A DNA stretch of 39,970 nucleotides, from positions 1-39,970 of the forward strand of contig CAMYOL010000046.1 of assembly GCA_947260005.1 (NCBI GenBank), read 5' to 3'. The notes beneath the pieces are model-generated. The model was not told the origin of the DNA, made no database searches, and worked only from the letters and a program-made list of their open reading frames with translations. Shown here one piece after another: positions 16,992-24,207 of this stretch; the first letter of the stretch is position 1, and every line of letters begins with the position of its first letter. Position numbers and translations under genes: made by a program. This DNA comes from an uncultured Ectothiorhodospiraceae bacterium. GTDB taxonomy: Bacteria > Pseudomonadota > Gammaproteobacteria > UBA6429 > Thiohalophilaceae.

Positions 16992-17429
16992 TTAAACTTC
17001 ACACTCAACTTTAAAAATAGTCCCATCGATGCCGGTTACTTTTATCTTCGTACCCGCAGTGCAATCATTGCCACTGATCTTCCAGATAGAATCATCAACC
17101 TTAATCTTTCCCATACCATTAACTATTGGTTCTTCCAAAGTAAAGGTGCGACCAATGTATTGTTCACCACGTCGATTCAAAGTGGGGTGATCGGACTCAA
17201 CTGGATTTTTTGTCTGATAACGTTTCCACAATGCGATGGATACAATTGAAAAGATAGCGAATAACATCACCTGATACTCCCAACCCAGATCGGGCACGAT
17301 CGCCAGGATCGTGCCAACCACCGCCGCAGATATCCCCATCCACAAAAAGAACGCGCCGGGGGCAAACACTTCCAGTCCTATCAGGGCGACGCCGAGGATC
17401 CACCAGTGCCAGAATGTAATTGTTTCCAT
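16992..17429 (-). CDS. NfeD family membrane protein
   Basis: The protein has 145 residues from the ATG at 17429. It has an N-terminal hydrophobic section with about two to four helices (residues 5-65) and a C-terminal OB-like beta domain (residues 85-145; RRGEQYIGRTFTLEEP, then KIKVDDSIWKISG). This is the short form of NfeD (YbbK type) that accompanies SPFH proteins. In E. coli ybbK sits next to qmcA, and the same pair is found here. A TTG two codons earlier is possible, but the ATG has GAGAGAA at a better distance. It probably forms a membrane microdomain complex with the upstream SPFH protein; the client is unknown. Confidence 0.9.
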   Translation of the reverse strand: METITFWHWWILGVALIGLEVFAPGAFFLWMGISAAVVGTILAIVPDLGWEYQVMLFAIFSIVSIALWKRYQTKNPVESDHPTLNRRGEQYIGRTFTLEEPIVNGMGKIKVDDSIWKISGNDCTAGTKIKVTGIDGTIFKVECEV

Positions 17430-17442
17430 AATCAATTTCTCT

Positions 17443-18408
17443 CTATTTAGCCCGCGTGTTCATCGCCGTTTTAGCCAACTCGGCAATCCCACCGATCGAT
17501 CCGATAACGCTCGACGCTTCGAGTGGCATGAAGATCATTTTTGAATTTGGCGCAGAGGCAATCTCTTTGAGTGCATCGGTATACCGAGTCGCCACGAAAT
17601 AATTAATCGCATTGATGTCACCTTTTTCTATCGCGGTTGAGACCATGTGGGTTGCTCTGGCCTCGGCCTCTGCTTCCCGTTCACGTGCTTCAGCATCCCG
17701 AAACGCCGCTTCTTTACGACCGTCCGCTTCTAGAATGGCCGCCTGTTTTTGCCCTTCTGCCGATAAAATAGCGGCTTGCTTTTCGCCTTCAGCACGTAAT
17801 ACCTCGGCCTGGCGTGAACCTTCGGCTTCTAATACCTCGGCACGTTTATCACGCTCAGCCTTCATTTGACGCGCCATTGAATCGACTAAGTCACGCGGAG
17901 GAGTAATGTCCTTGATTTCGATCCGGGTCGCTTTCACACCCCAGGGTTGAGTCGCATCATCGACCACTCCTAATAACTGTGCATTGATCTTGTCACGTAA
18001 TGACAACAACTCATCCAAATCCATCGAGCCCATCACGGTCCGGATGTTGGTCATGGTTAAGTTTAAGATCGCGAGTTCAAGTTGGTTTACTTCATAGGAG
18101 GCACGTGCCGCATCCAGGACTTGATAAAAGATAACACCATTGACCTGCACCATTGCGTTATCTTTGGTGATCACCTCTTGTGACGGAACATCCAACACAC
18201 GCTCCATCATATTCACCCGCGCGCCAATCTTATCAATTATAGGGATGATAAGATGAAAACCAGGTGCCAAGGTGCGTGTATAGCGACCGAAACGTTCAAC
18301 GGTAAACTCATGTCCTTGATCAACGGTCTTAACACCCAATAAAATAAACGTGATCGTAAAGACTAAAAAGACAATAACAAAAACAGCAAAAGTACCAATC
18401 TCTTCCAT
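17443..18408 (-). CDS. qmcA: SPFH/stomatin-like protein (QmcA family)
   Basis: The 321-residue protein has one N-terminal membrane helix (about 7-26), an SPFH/band-7 domain (about 27-190; VKTVDQGHEFTVERFGRY, then VITKDNAMVQVNGVIFY), and a long charged coiled coil. The coil contains four 11-residue repeats starting at residues 195, 206, 217 and 228, each beginning AEG or ADG and carrying KQAA-like words. That repeat is typical of QmcA/HflK-like proteins and favours oligomer assembly. These proteins form large membrane-bound rings. The gene precedes nfeD by 13 bases in the same orientation. The role is membrane microdomain organisation or protease control by family knowledge. Confidence 0.92.
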   Translation of the reverse strand: MEEIGTFAVFVIVFLVFTITFILLGVKTVDQGHEFTVERFGRYTRTLAPGFHLIIPIIDKIGARVNMMERVLDVPSQEVITKDNAMVQVNGVIFYQVLDAARASYEVNQLELAILNLTMTNIRTVMGSMDLDELLSLRDKINAQLLGVVDDATQPWGVKATRIEIKDITPPRDLVDSMARQMKAERDKRAEVLEAEGSRQAEVLRAEGEKQAAILSAEGQKQAAILEADGRKEAAFRDAEAREREAEAEARATHMVSTAIEKGDINAINYFVATRYTDALKEIASAPNSKMIFMPLEASSVIGSIGGIAELAKTAMNTRAK

Positions 18409-18518
18409 TATGCTTCCCTCTCTATATTTATTAGTAAACGCAATACTGGCGTAATCCAGTCATTAACGCTCGACGGCCTTTTGGGGGTTAACAAATAGCC
18501 TTGTTTAGCTGCTACTAT

Positions 18519-19274
18519 ATGTCAATGCTGGCTGAAAACCTATCTCGAAACACCAAACCGCCAAAAAGTCTGATGCGCCAGATCGGCCGTGCTATTGCCG
18601 ATTTTGATATGATTCACGACGGAGACCGCATCATGCTCGGTCTGTCCGGCGGCAAGGACTCTTTATCCCTGCTGCACATATTGAAGCATTTACAAAGTTA
18701 TGCCCCGGTGAAATTTGAGCTGGCGGCAATGACCGTCGACCCGATGATCGAGGGTTTCCACCCTGAAAAACTCAAACCGTATCTGGCCGAACTCGGTATA
18801 CCCTATTTCTTTGAATCTCACCCCATCGAAAAACTCGCCAAAGAACACATGGGCAAGGATTCTTTTTGTTCATTCTGCTCGCGACTCAAACGCGGCATCA
18901 TGTACACCACTTTAAGGCGCGAGGGTTATGGTGTCCTGGCACTCGCTCAACACCTGGACGACCTGGCCGAGAGTTTTTTGATGTCCGCTTTTCATGGTGG
19001 CCAGCTGCGCACCATGAAAGCCAACTACACCAACCAGGATGGCGACATTCGTATCATCCGCCCCATGGTCTTTGTGCGCGAACGCCAAAGTCGTGACTTT
19101 GCTCACGAATCTAACCTGCCTGTCGTGCCCGATTCCTGCCCTGCCTGCTTCGGAATGCCCACCCAAAGAGAGCATATGAAGCAGCTATTAGCTGAAGAAG
19201 AATCCCATAATAAGACGCTTTTCAAGAGTCTTTTGACCGCTATTACACCTCTTATTGCTAAAAATAAGGCATAA
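18519..19274 (+). CDS. TtcA-family ATP-dependent tRNA thiolation-type protein (divergent)
   Basis: The protein has 251 residues from the ATG at 18519. The PP-loop ATP site SGGKDS is at 43-48, a CxxC (CSFC) is at 117-120, and a second CPAC is at 207-210. IADFDMIHDGDRIMLGL and CSRLKRGIMY follow TtcA closely. TtcA binds an iron-sulfur cluster through these cysteines and thiolates cytidine 32 of tRNA. The C-terminal LCGSQPNLQR block of E. coli TtcA is replaced by CPACFGMPTQREH, and the protein is shorter than the usual 300 residues, so it is a related subfamily and its target could differ. In-frame TTG at 18501 and ATG at 18525 are alternative starts; no Shine-Dalgarno is obvious. It is divergent from qmcA. 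Confidence 0.75.
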   Translation: MSMLAENLSRNTKPPKSLMRQIGRAIADFDMIHDGDRIMLGLSGGKDSLSLLHILKHLQSYAPVKFELAAMTVDPMIEGFHPEKLKPYLAELGIPYFFESHPIEKLAKEHMGKDSFCSFCSRLKRGIMYTTLRREGYGVLALAQHLDDLAESFLMSAFHGGQLRTMKANYTNQDGDIRIIRPMVFVRERQSRDFAHESNLPVVPDSCPACFGMPTQREHMKQLLAEEESHNKTLFKSLLTAITPLIAKNKA

Positions 19275-19564
19275 CTTGTCTATATTACCCACTAGTTAAA
19301 TATCAATAACTATTATCTAATATACGCAAATATCAAAAAATAATTCTTATCTAGTGGGGTTTTGACTCTCAACAATTGGCTGATTTAGGTTTATTGTGGT
19401 TTTTATTTCCATATTTACCTTGATAGTACCTTTTCTGTGGATTTCAAGTCTTATTTACACGAGTTACCCCTTTACCCACCGCTCAAGCTGCCGACAAATC
19501 CTTTAAGTCAAACGATGAAGTACCACCCAGACAAAAGAGAACCATCAATAATTAGGAGACTGCC

Positions 19565-19741
19565 ATGAATGATGTGCCGCAAATCGTTCGGACAGGCCAG
19601 GGCTGGTTTGTTGAGACACCGAATGGACGGGTTGGACCTATGGACAGTCAGGCCGAGGCAAATACGTATTTGTCGCTGATGCGAACGGCCTATGCTGCGG
19701 GCAGCGAGACCGCCTGTACCGATCAAGAATGTTTGAGTTAG
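19565..19741 (+). CDS. small hypothetical protein, 58 residues
   Basis: A short gene with AGGAG six bases before its ATG. The product contains the pattern GWFVETPNGRVGPMDSQAEA, with the W...GRxGP...S..EA order seen in short DUF6316-like or GYF-like proteins, and two cysteines in the tail CTDQEC. The resemblance is an inference. It has its own terminator downstream (tandem hairpins). The strong ribosome site, the terminators and the coherent composition support a real gene. The opposite-strand frame here is a shadow. Confidence 0.7.
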   Translation: MNDVPQIVRTGQGWFVETPNGRVGPMDSQAEANTYLSLMRTAYAAGSETACTDQECLS

Positions 19742-19746
19742 TCCGT

Positions 19747-19776
19747 TTCCTGTCCTAAGGGCAGGAATCTTGTTGT
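19747..19776 (+). terminator. first of two tandem hairpins after the 58-residue gene
   Basis: A 9-bp stem with one T-G pair (19747-19755 with 19759-19767) around TAA, followed by a weakly T-rich stretch. Confidence 0.5.
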
Positions 19777-19785
19777 AGAGGGAAT

Positions 19786-19824
19786 AAGGCCGGTATTGGA
19801 GACAATATCGGCCTTAACTTTTTC
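19786..19824 (+). terminator. strong intrinsic terminator
   Basis: A 13-bp stem with one T-G pair (19786-19798 with 19803-19815), a GAGA tetraloop, and AACTTTTT directly after. Reads as a plus-strand rho-independent terminator. Confidence 0.85.
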
Positions 19825-19840
19825 AGAAATTGGACGTTTA

Positions 19841-19846
19841 TATAAT
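19841..19846 (+). promoter_or_regulatory. -10 element upstream of the 43-residue gene
   Basis: A consensus TATAAT lies 33 bases before the ATG at 19880. The -35 region is poor. It separates the following small gene from the terminator just upstream. Confidence 0.45.
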
Positions 19847-19879
19847 AGTGACCAACAAAACTTAGTATAAGGATTCGAT

Positions 19880-20011
19880 ATGTTAGGAATAGCCGCCGCA
19901 AAAATGGCCCTGGTACTTTTCTTATTTGTCGTGTTACCGATTGCGATGATGCGTTTAATGGTTCGTAAGACCATCGAGATTAAATCTAAGGTACAGCTAC
20001 CACCGCGCTGA
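19880..20011 (+). CDS. small membrane peptide, 43 residues
   Basis: A 43-residue product with one membrane helix (about residues 2-27) and a basic tail (RKTIEIKSKVQLPPR) that should stay in the cytosol. AAGGA lies seven bases before the ATG, and a TATAAT lies further upstream. The strong translation signals and the separate promoter after a terminator suggest a genuine small gene. No family is recognised. It is convergent with the kinase-like gene 11 bases away. Confidence 0.6.
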   Translation: MLGIAAAKMALVLFLFVVLPIAMMRLMVRKTIEIKSKVQLPPR

Positions 20012-20022
20012 TAAACAAATAT

Positions 20023-20904
20023 CTATGTAATTTCGGCTATCAACTGGTTCGCCATTGAGCTGGCCTGTGAGCCATAACCACCGCCAAACAGGTTGAAGTG
20101 ATTCAATATGTGATAAAGATTATATAAGGTTTTTCGCACCGTATAGCCCGCATCGATAGGCCAGGCTGAATCATAAGCCGCATAAAACTCACGACCAAAA
20201 CCTCCAAATAATTCACTCATAGCCAGATCGGCCTCACGATCGCCATAGTAAGTAGCAGGGTCAAAAATCACTGGCTCACCACTAGTTAGAACACCATAAT
20301 TTCCAGACCACAGATCACCGTGTAAGAGTGAAGCCTGTGGTTGGTATCCAACAAAAAAATCACTCAGTTGATCAATAATTCGATTCGTCGCATCAATGGT
20401 TGCCCGTCCTATCCCACGATCGGCGGCCATTTCAATTTGATACGTGAGTCGCAAGCGGGCATAAAAATCGATCCATTCAGCCGTCCAGTTGTTTTGCTGC
20501 GGTGTCGCGCCGATGGTGTTTTCGCGTGACCAGCCAAATCGATCATTCGTATACTGGTGCATTTGCGCAAGTTGTTCACCAAACTCACTCATGACACCCC
20601 GGGCTGAACCGCCCATCTCCAGATACTCCAGAACAATATAGGCCTGAGACCCGGATACCCCCGAACAAATGGGCATTGGAACCCGTACCGCTTTCGCTTT
20701 TGCCAATTCAGCTAAACCTGCCGCTTCGGCCTCAAACATATCCAGGCGATTCGCATTGTTTAACTTTATAAAATAACTTCGCCCTGAACCCTTCAGCTGC
20801 ATTGCGGTATTAATGCAACCCCCACCTATTGAGTTCTGGTTATCAACCACAAAGGGTTGATCAGTCGACTCACTAATATTTTGTTCAATATCGTTTATGT
20901 TCAT
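20023..20904 (-). CDS. fructosamine kinase family protein (YniA-like)
   Basis: The 293-residue protein has the fructosamine/ketosamine kinase pattern. An N-terminal lobe carries GGGCIN and the lysine in YFIKLN, with the glutamate of FEAEAAGL. The catalytic loop is LLHGDLWSGN, and the metal-binding segment is IFDPATYYGDREAD. These are all the standard catalytic residues. Family members phosphorylate sugar-amine adducts as protein repair; the native substrate of bacterial YniA-type proteins is uncertain. Length matches the family. No ribosome site is obvious before the ATG. Confidence 0.88.
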   Translation of the reverse strand: MNINDIEQNISESTDQPFVVDNQNSIGGGCINTAMQLKGSGRSYFIKLNNANRLDMFEAEAAGLAELAKAKAVRVPMPICSGVSGSQAYIVLEYLEMGGSARGVMSEFGEQLAQMHQYTNDRFGWSRENTIGATPQQNNWTAEWIDFYARLRLTYQIEMAADRGIGRATIDATNRIIDQLSDFFVGYQPQASLLHGDLWSGNYGVLTSGEPVIFDPATYYGDREADLAMSELFGGFGREFYAAYDSAWPIDAGYTVRKTLYNLYHILNHFNLFGGGYGSQASSMANQLIAEIT

Positions 20905-21099
20905 ATATCATTACTATGAATTATGTGGACATACGAGTAAAGCCTATTTTAACACCCTAAAATTTTATTCAAGTTAAAAAAAACAGGCTTCCTATACTGA
21001 AAAGCTACTAAGATAAAAATATTCTGTTATTATTTTATCGATAAAATAAAACATCATAAAAACGAATACAATTTAAATGGAATTAAGGCTAATAAAATA

Positions 21100-21486
21100 A
21101 TGAGTAGTAATATTGAAGCTAACAAGCAGCATGCTATTGAATTTTATGACATGATGTTTAACCAATGTAAACCGCGACAAGCGATAGAAAGATATGTTGG
21201 TGATCATTATACACAACATAACCCTCATGTCGCCGATGGTAAGCAAGCCTTTATCGATTACTTCGAGCGAATGGCAAAGGAATATCCTGGTAAGAAAGTA
21301 AGTTTTAAACGTGCTCTTTCTGAAGATCAACTCGTTGTTCTACATTGCCTTCAAGAATGGCCGGGCGATCAGAACTATGCCGGTATAGATATTTTCCGCT
21401 TTGATGATAGTGGAAAAATTGTTGAACACTGGGATGTCCTACAGGTAATTCCCAATCATTCAGAAAATAACAACTCTATGTTTTAG
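21100..21486 (+). CDS. SnoaL-like / NTF2-fold protein
   Basis: The 128-residue protein resembles the SnoaL-like polyketide-cyclase fold group: YDMMFNQCKPRQAIERYV, YTQHNPHVADGKQAF, IDIFRFDDSGKIVEHWDVLQ. The final VEHWDVLQ is a frequent signature of bacterial SnoaL-like hydrolases or isomerases. It is soluble with no signal peptide. An AAGG lies upstream of the ATG. It is convergent with the MoaF-like gene, seven bases away. It may be unrelated to the adjacent operon, or may act on a product of it; the sequence does not decide. Confidence 0.8.
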   Translation: MSSNIEANKQHAIEFYDMMFNQCKPRQAIERYVGDHYTQHNPHVADGKQAFIDYFERMAKEYPGKKVSFKRALSEDQLVVLHCLQEWPGDQNYAGIDIFRFDDSGKIVEHWDVLQVIPNHSENNNSMF

Positions 21487-21493
21487 ATCCTGG

Positions 21494-21883
21494 CTATGGC
21501 CTTTTAATCTTAACCAACCTGGCACCGTGAAAATGTGTCTCCTGTCGTGAGATTATTGCACTACCATAGATTAACTGTTTATTAAAGTTAATATGTAAGG
21601 TGACATAGTCACCATAACCTTGTTCAAACCAGGAAACAATAAAAATATTTTTAGATATCTCGAAAGCTTTATAGGGAAATGGTCCCCACCATTTTTTTGG
21701 TTTAGAGCCAGTCAGATAGCGATAACTAACACCAGTTTCATTAAATTTAACATTGTAAGAACGACCACTGGTATATTCGTAACTAATGTCCGTACCATTT
21801 AGACTGCGCGTCGGCTCAACAGGTTCGGCACTATGGATTGTTGAGACTAATAAACCGCCTAATAAACATAACAGCCATTTCAT
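21494..21883 (-). CDS. small exported MoaF-like (calycin-like) protein
   Basis: The 129-residue protein has a signal peptide (MKWLLCLLGGLLVSTIHSA) and then a short beta-rich domain. Words such as YEYTSGRSYNVKF, GVSYRYLTGS, FIVSWFEQGYGDYV and IYGSAII are typical of the MoaF N-terminal domain family, which has a calycin-like barrel. MoaF family members are not clearly assigned a reaction. The gene is the last of the five-gene operon, 29 bases after the aminotransferase. AAGGAA precedes the ATG. A binding or steering role for a small molecule is plausible. Identity is inferred from motifs only. Confidence 0.65.
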   Translation of the reverse strand: MKWLLCLLGGLLVSTIHSAEPVEPTRSLNGTDISYEYTSGRSYNVKFNETGVSYRYLTGSKPKKWWGPFPYKAFEISKNIFIVSWFEQGYGDYVTLHINFNKQLIYGSAIISRQETHFHGARLVKIKRP

Positions 21884-21912
21884 AATTTATTCCTTAATTA
21901 ATTAATTTAATC

Positions 21913-23136
21913 TTATTTCTCTACAAACTCGCGAATTCTTTGCGCAGCATTGCGCGTTTCTTCTATTGTGGATACTAATGCAATACGTATAAAATTTCTT
22001 CCTGGATTCAAACCATGTGCATCTCGTGCTAAAAGACTCCCAGGTAGTACGGAAATATTTTTTTCTCGACGCAAACGTACTGCGAATGTCTGATCATCTA
22101 TTGGTGTTTTAACCCAGTAATAAAAAGATGCATCGGGTTCATTTAATGGTAACACTGGATTTACAATTTTTTTGAACAAACTAAACTTTTTACGATAGCT
22201 CTCCCTGTTACTATATACATGTTCCTCATCTCTCCAAAGAGCACTTGATGCATGCTGGATCAAGCCGCCCATAGCTGAACCGTGATAGGTTCGATAGCGA
22301 GTAAACTGTTCAATAATTTTAACATCACCGACAGCAAAACCGGAGCGCATACCAGGTACGTTTGAACGCTTGGATAATGAACCCAGTACGACCAGACGGG
22401 GAAAACTATCCCGACCAAGTTGGTGGGCTGCCTGTAATGCACCGAGTGGTGGTTCTTGTTCGTTAAAATAGATTTCGCTATAACATTCATCAGCGGCAAT
22501 GATGAATCCATATTTATCTGATAGTCTAAATAATTCACGCCATTCATCTAACGACATCACTGCACCGCTAGGATTATTAGGCGAACAAACAAAGACCAGT
22601 TGTACTCTTGGCCAAATCTGAACTGGAACTGATGACCAATCCAGACGAAAGTCTTCTTCAGGGACCGTATTAATAAAATAGGGCTTCGCACCCGCCAACA
22701 AAGCTGAACCTTCATAGATTTGATAAAATGGATTAGGACACAATACCAATCCATTTCCATTTGTATCATCCAGTACTGCCTGAGCAAGTGAAAATAACGC
22801 TTCGCGACTACCCAGCGTTGGCAGAACCTGGGTTTCTGGATCGAGCGATTTAAGTTGATAGCGACGAGAGAGCCAGTTGGTGATATTTTCACGCAAACTA
22901 AAACAACCCGTAGTAGTTGGATAGCTTGAAAAGCCTTCCATTCCAGTACTCAATATTTTATTAATGAAGTCTGGTGCCGGGTGTTTCGGTTCACCGATCG
23001 ATAAATCAATCGGTGTCATGAAGGGATTAGCAGTTACGCCTGAAAATAAACTCGACAATTTTTCTACCGGGTAAGGTTCGAGTAACTGAAGTCGCGAATT
23101 TAAGTTAACAGGCAATTCGACGTTTTTGCAAAGCAT
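21913..23136 (-). CDS. DapC-like class I/II aminotransferase
   Basis: The 407-residue PLP enzyme is of fold type I with a Schiff-base lysine K256 in GSLSKRSNVPG. That motif, plus SIGEPKHPAP and CSPNNPSGAV, is characteristic of DapC-type N-succinyldiaminopimelate transaminases in proteobacteria. In a housekeeping role it would make the lysine/peptidoglycan precursor. Here it is the fourth gene of an operon with DAHP synthase, a GMC oxidase and an SHMT-like enzyme, so a recruited specialised role is possible. Its start overlaps the end of the DAHP synthase gene by 32 bases, so expression is likely coupled. Whether another dapC exists elsewhere is decisive. Confidence 0.85.
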   Translation of the reverse strand: MLCKNVELPVNLNSRLQLLEPYPVEKLSSLFSGVTANPFMTPIDLSIGEPKHPAPDFINKILSTGMEGFSSYPTTTGCFSLRENITNWLSRRYQLKSLDPETQVLPTLGSREALFSLAQAVLDDTNGNGLVLCPNPFYQIYEGSALLAGAKPYFINTVPEEDFRLDWSSVPVQIWPRVQLVFVCSPNNPSGAVMSLDEWRELFRLSDKYGFIIAADECYSEIYFNEQEPPLGALQAAHQLGRDSFPRLVVLGSLSKRSNVPGMRSGFAVGDVKIIEQFTRYRTYHGSAMGGLIQHASSALWRDEEHVYSNRESYRKKFSLFKKIVNPVLPLNEPDASFYYWVKTPIDDQTFAVRLRREKNISVLPGSLLARDAHGLNPGRNFIRIALVSTIEETRNAAQRIREFVEK

Positions 23137-24205
23137 CTTTTAAATTCCGGTATGCAGCCTCCAGGCTGGTTTCAGTTAAATTCCATCCGATACATTTATC
23201 GGTAATTGAAACACCATATAATAAGTCTGTATTGTCGTCTCCCAATACCTGACTACCTGGGTGAAGATTGCTTTCGATCATCAACGCCTTTATCGACTCA
23301 TTTCCATTTATTATTTGATTAATAACATCAGATATGATTTTTTCCTGCTGATTATGATCGCGCATTGAATTGACATGGCTACAATCAATCATAATTCTGG
23401 GTTTAATACCTTGCTGAATAAACGCTGACTCGCATAAAGTAACATGTTCAGCGCTGTAGTTTGGCTTTCCTCCGCCCCCTCTTAAAACAATATGAGAATC
23501 ACTATTACCTGTTGTTTTTATTACCGAGACCTTACCGTCACCATTTACTCCTAAAAAACGATGCGCGTGAGCGCTTGATTTAATTGCATTAACTGCAACT
23601 TCCAGACTTCCATCGGTTCCATTTTTAAATCCGACTGCAGATGATAACCCACTGGCCATTTCTCTATGTGTTTGCGATTCAGTCGTACGGGCACCAATGG
23701 CAGTCCAACTAATTAAGTCATGTAAATATTGTGGGGTAATAGGATCCAGTGATTCCGTTGCAACTGGTAAACCAATATCAGCAATATCTATTAACAGCTT
23801 ACGTGCCGTATCCAGACCTCTGTTTACTTTAAAACTACCATTCAGATCAGGATCATTGATGAGCCCCTTCCAGCCAATTGAGGTACGTGGCTTTTCAAAA
23901 TACACACGCATTACCAGAAATAATGTATCGCCTAGTCGATCTGATAAACGTTTAAGCTTATGGGCATATTCAATTGCCGCAACCGGGTCATGAATTGAAC
24001 AGGGACCTACGACAACAAATAGCCGGTGATCCTTGCCATCCAAAATATTTTTAATGCTTTGACGAGACTCTGCGATGAATTTTTTAACTTGTATAGACAA
24101 GGGTCGCTTCAATTTTAGTTCATCCGGTGTTGCTATGCTCAACTCCGATAAAACTCTCCGATCATTCACTCCATGTGCTTTGGTCATATCCATGACAGTC
24201 CCCAT
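23105..24205 (-). CDS. class I 3-deoxy-7-phosphoheptulonate (DAHP) synthase
   Basis: The 366-residue enzyme is a full-length type I alpha (AroF/G/H) synthase. Motifs are GPCSIHD, VMRVYFEKPRTSIGWKG, GARTTESQTHR, GFKNGTDGS and the RGGGGKPNY loop, with the metal-binding histidines and cysteine in place. It condenses PEP and erythrose-4-phosphate in the shikimate pathway. The N-terminal extension (about 50 residues) that carries the feedback site is present, but I cannot tell which aromatic amino acid, if any, inhibits it. Two bases separate it from the GMC gene upstream, and its end overlaps the aminotransferase start. Its place in this operon suggests raised supply of aromatic precursors for another product. 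Confidence 0.92.
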   Translation of the reverse strand: MGTVMDMTKAHGVNDRRVLSELSIATPDELKLKRPLSIQVKKFIAESRQSIKNILDGKDHRLFVVVGPCSIHDPVAAIEYAHKLKRLSDRLGDTLFLVMRVYFEKPRTSIGWKGLINDPDLNGSFKVNRGLDTARKLLIDIADIGLPVATESLDPITPQYLHDLISWTAIGARTTESQTHREMASGLSSAVGFKNGTDGSLEVAVNAIKSSAHAHRFLGVNGDGKVSVIKTTGNSDSHIVLRGGGGKPNYSAEHVTLCESAFIQQGIKPRIMIDCSHVNSMRDHNQQEKIISDVINQIINGNESIKALMIESNLHPGSQVLGDDNTDLLYGVSITDKCIGWNLTETSLEAAYRNLKDALQKRRIAC

Positions 24206-24207
24206 AT

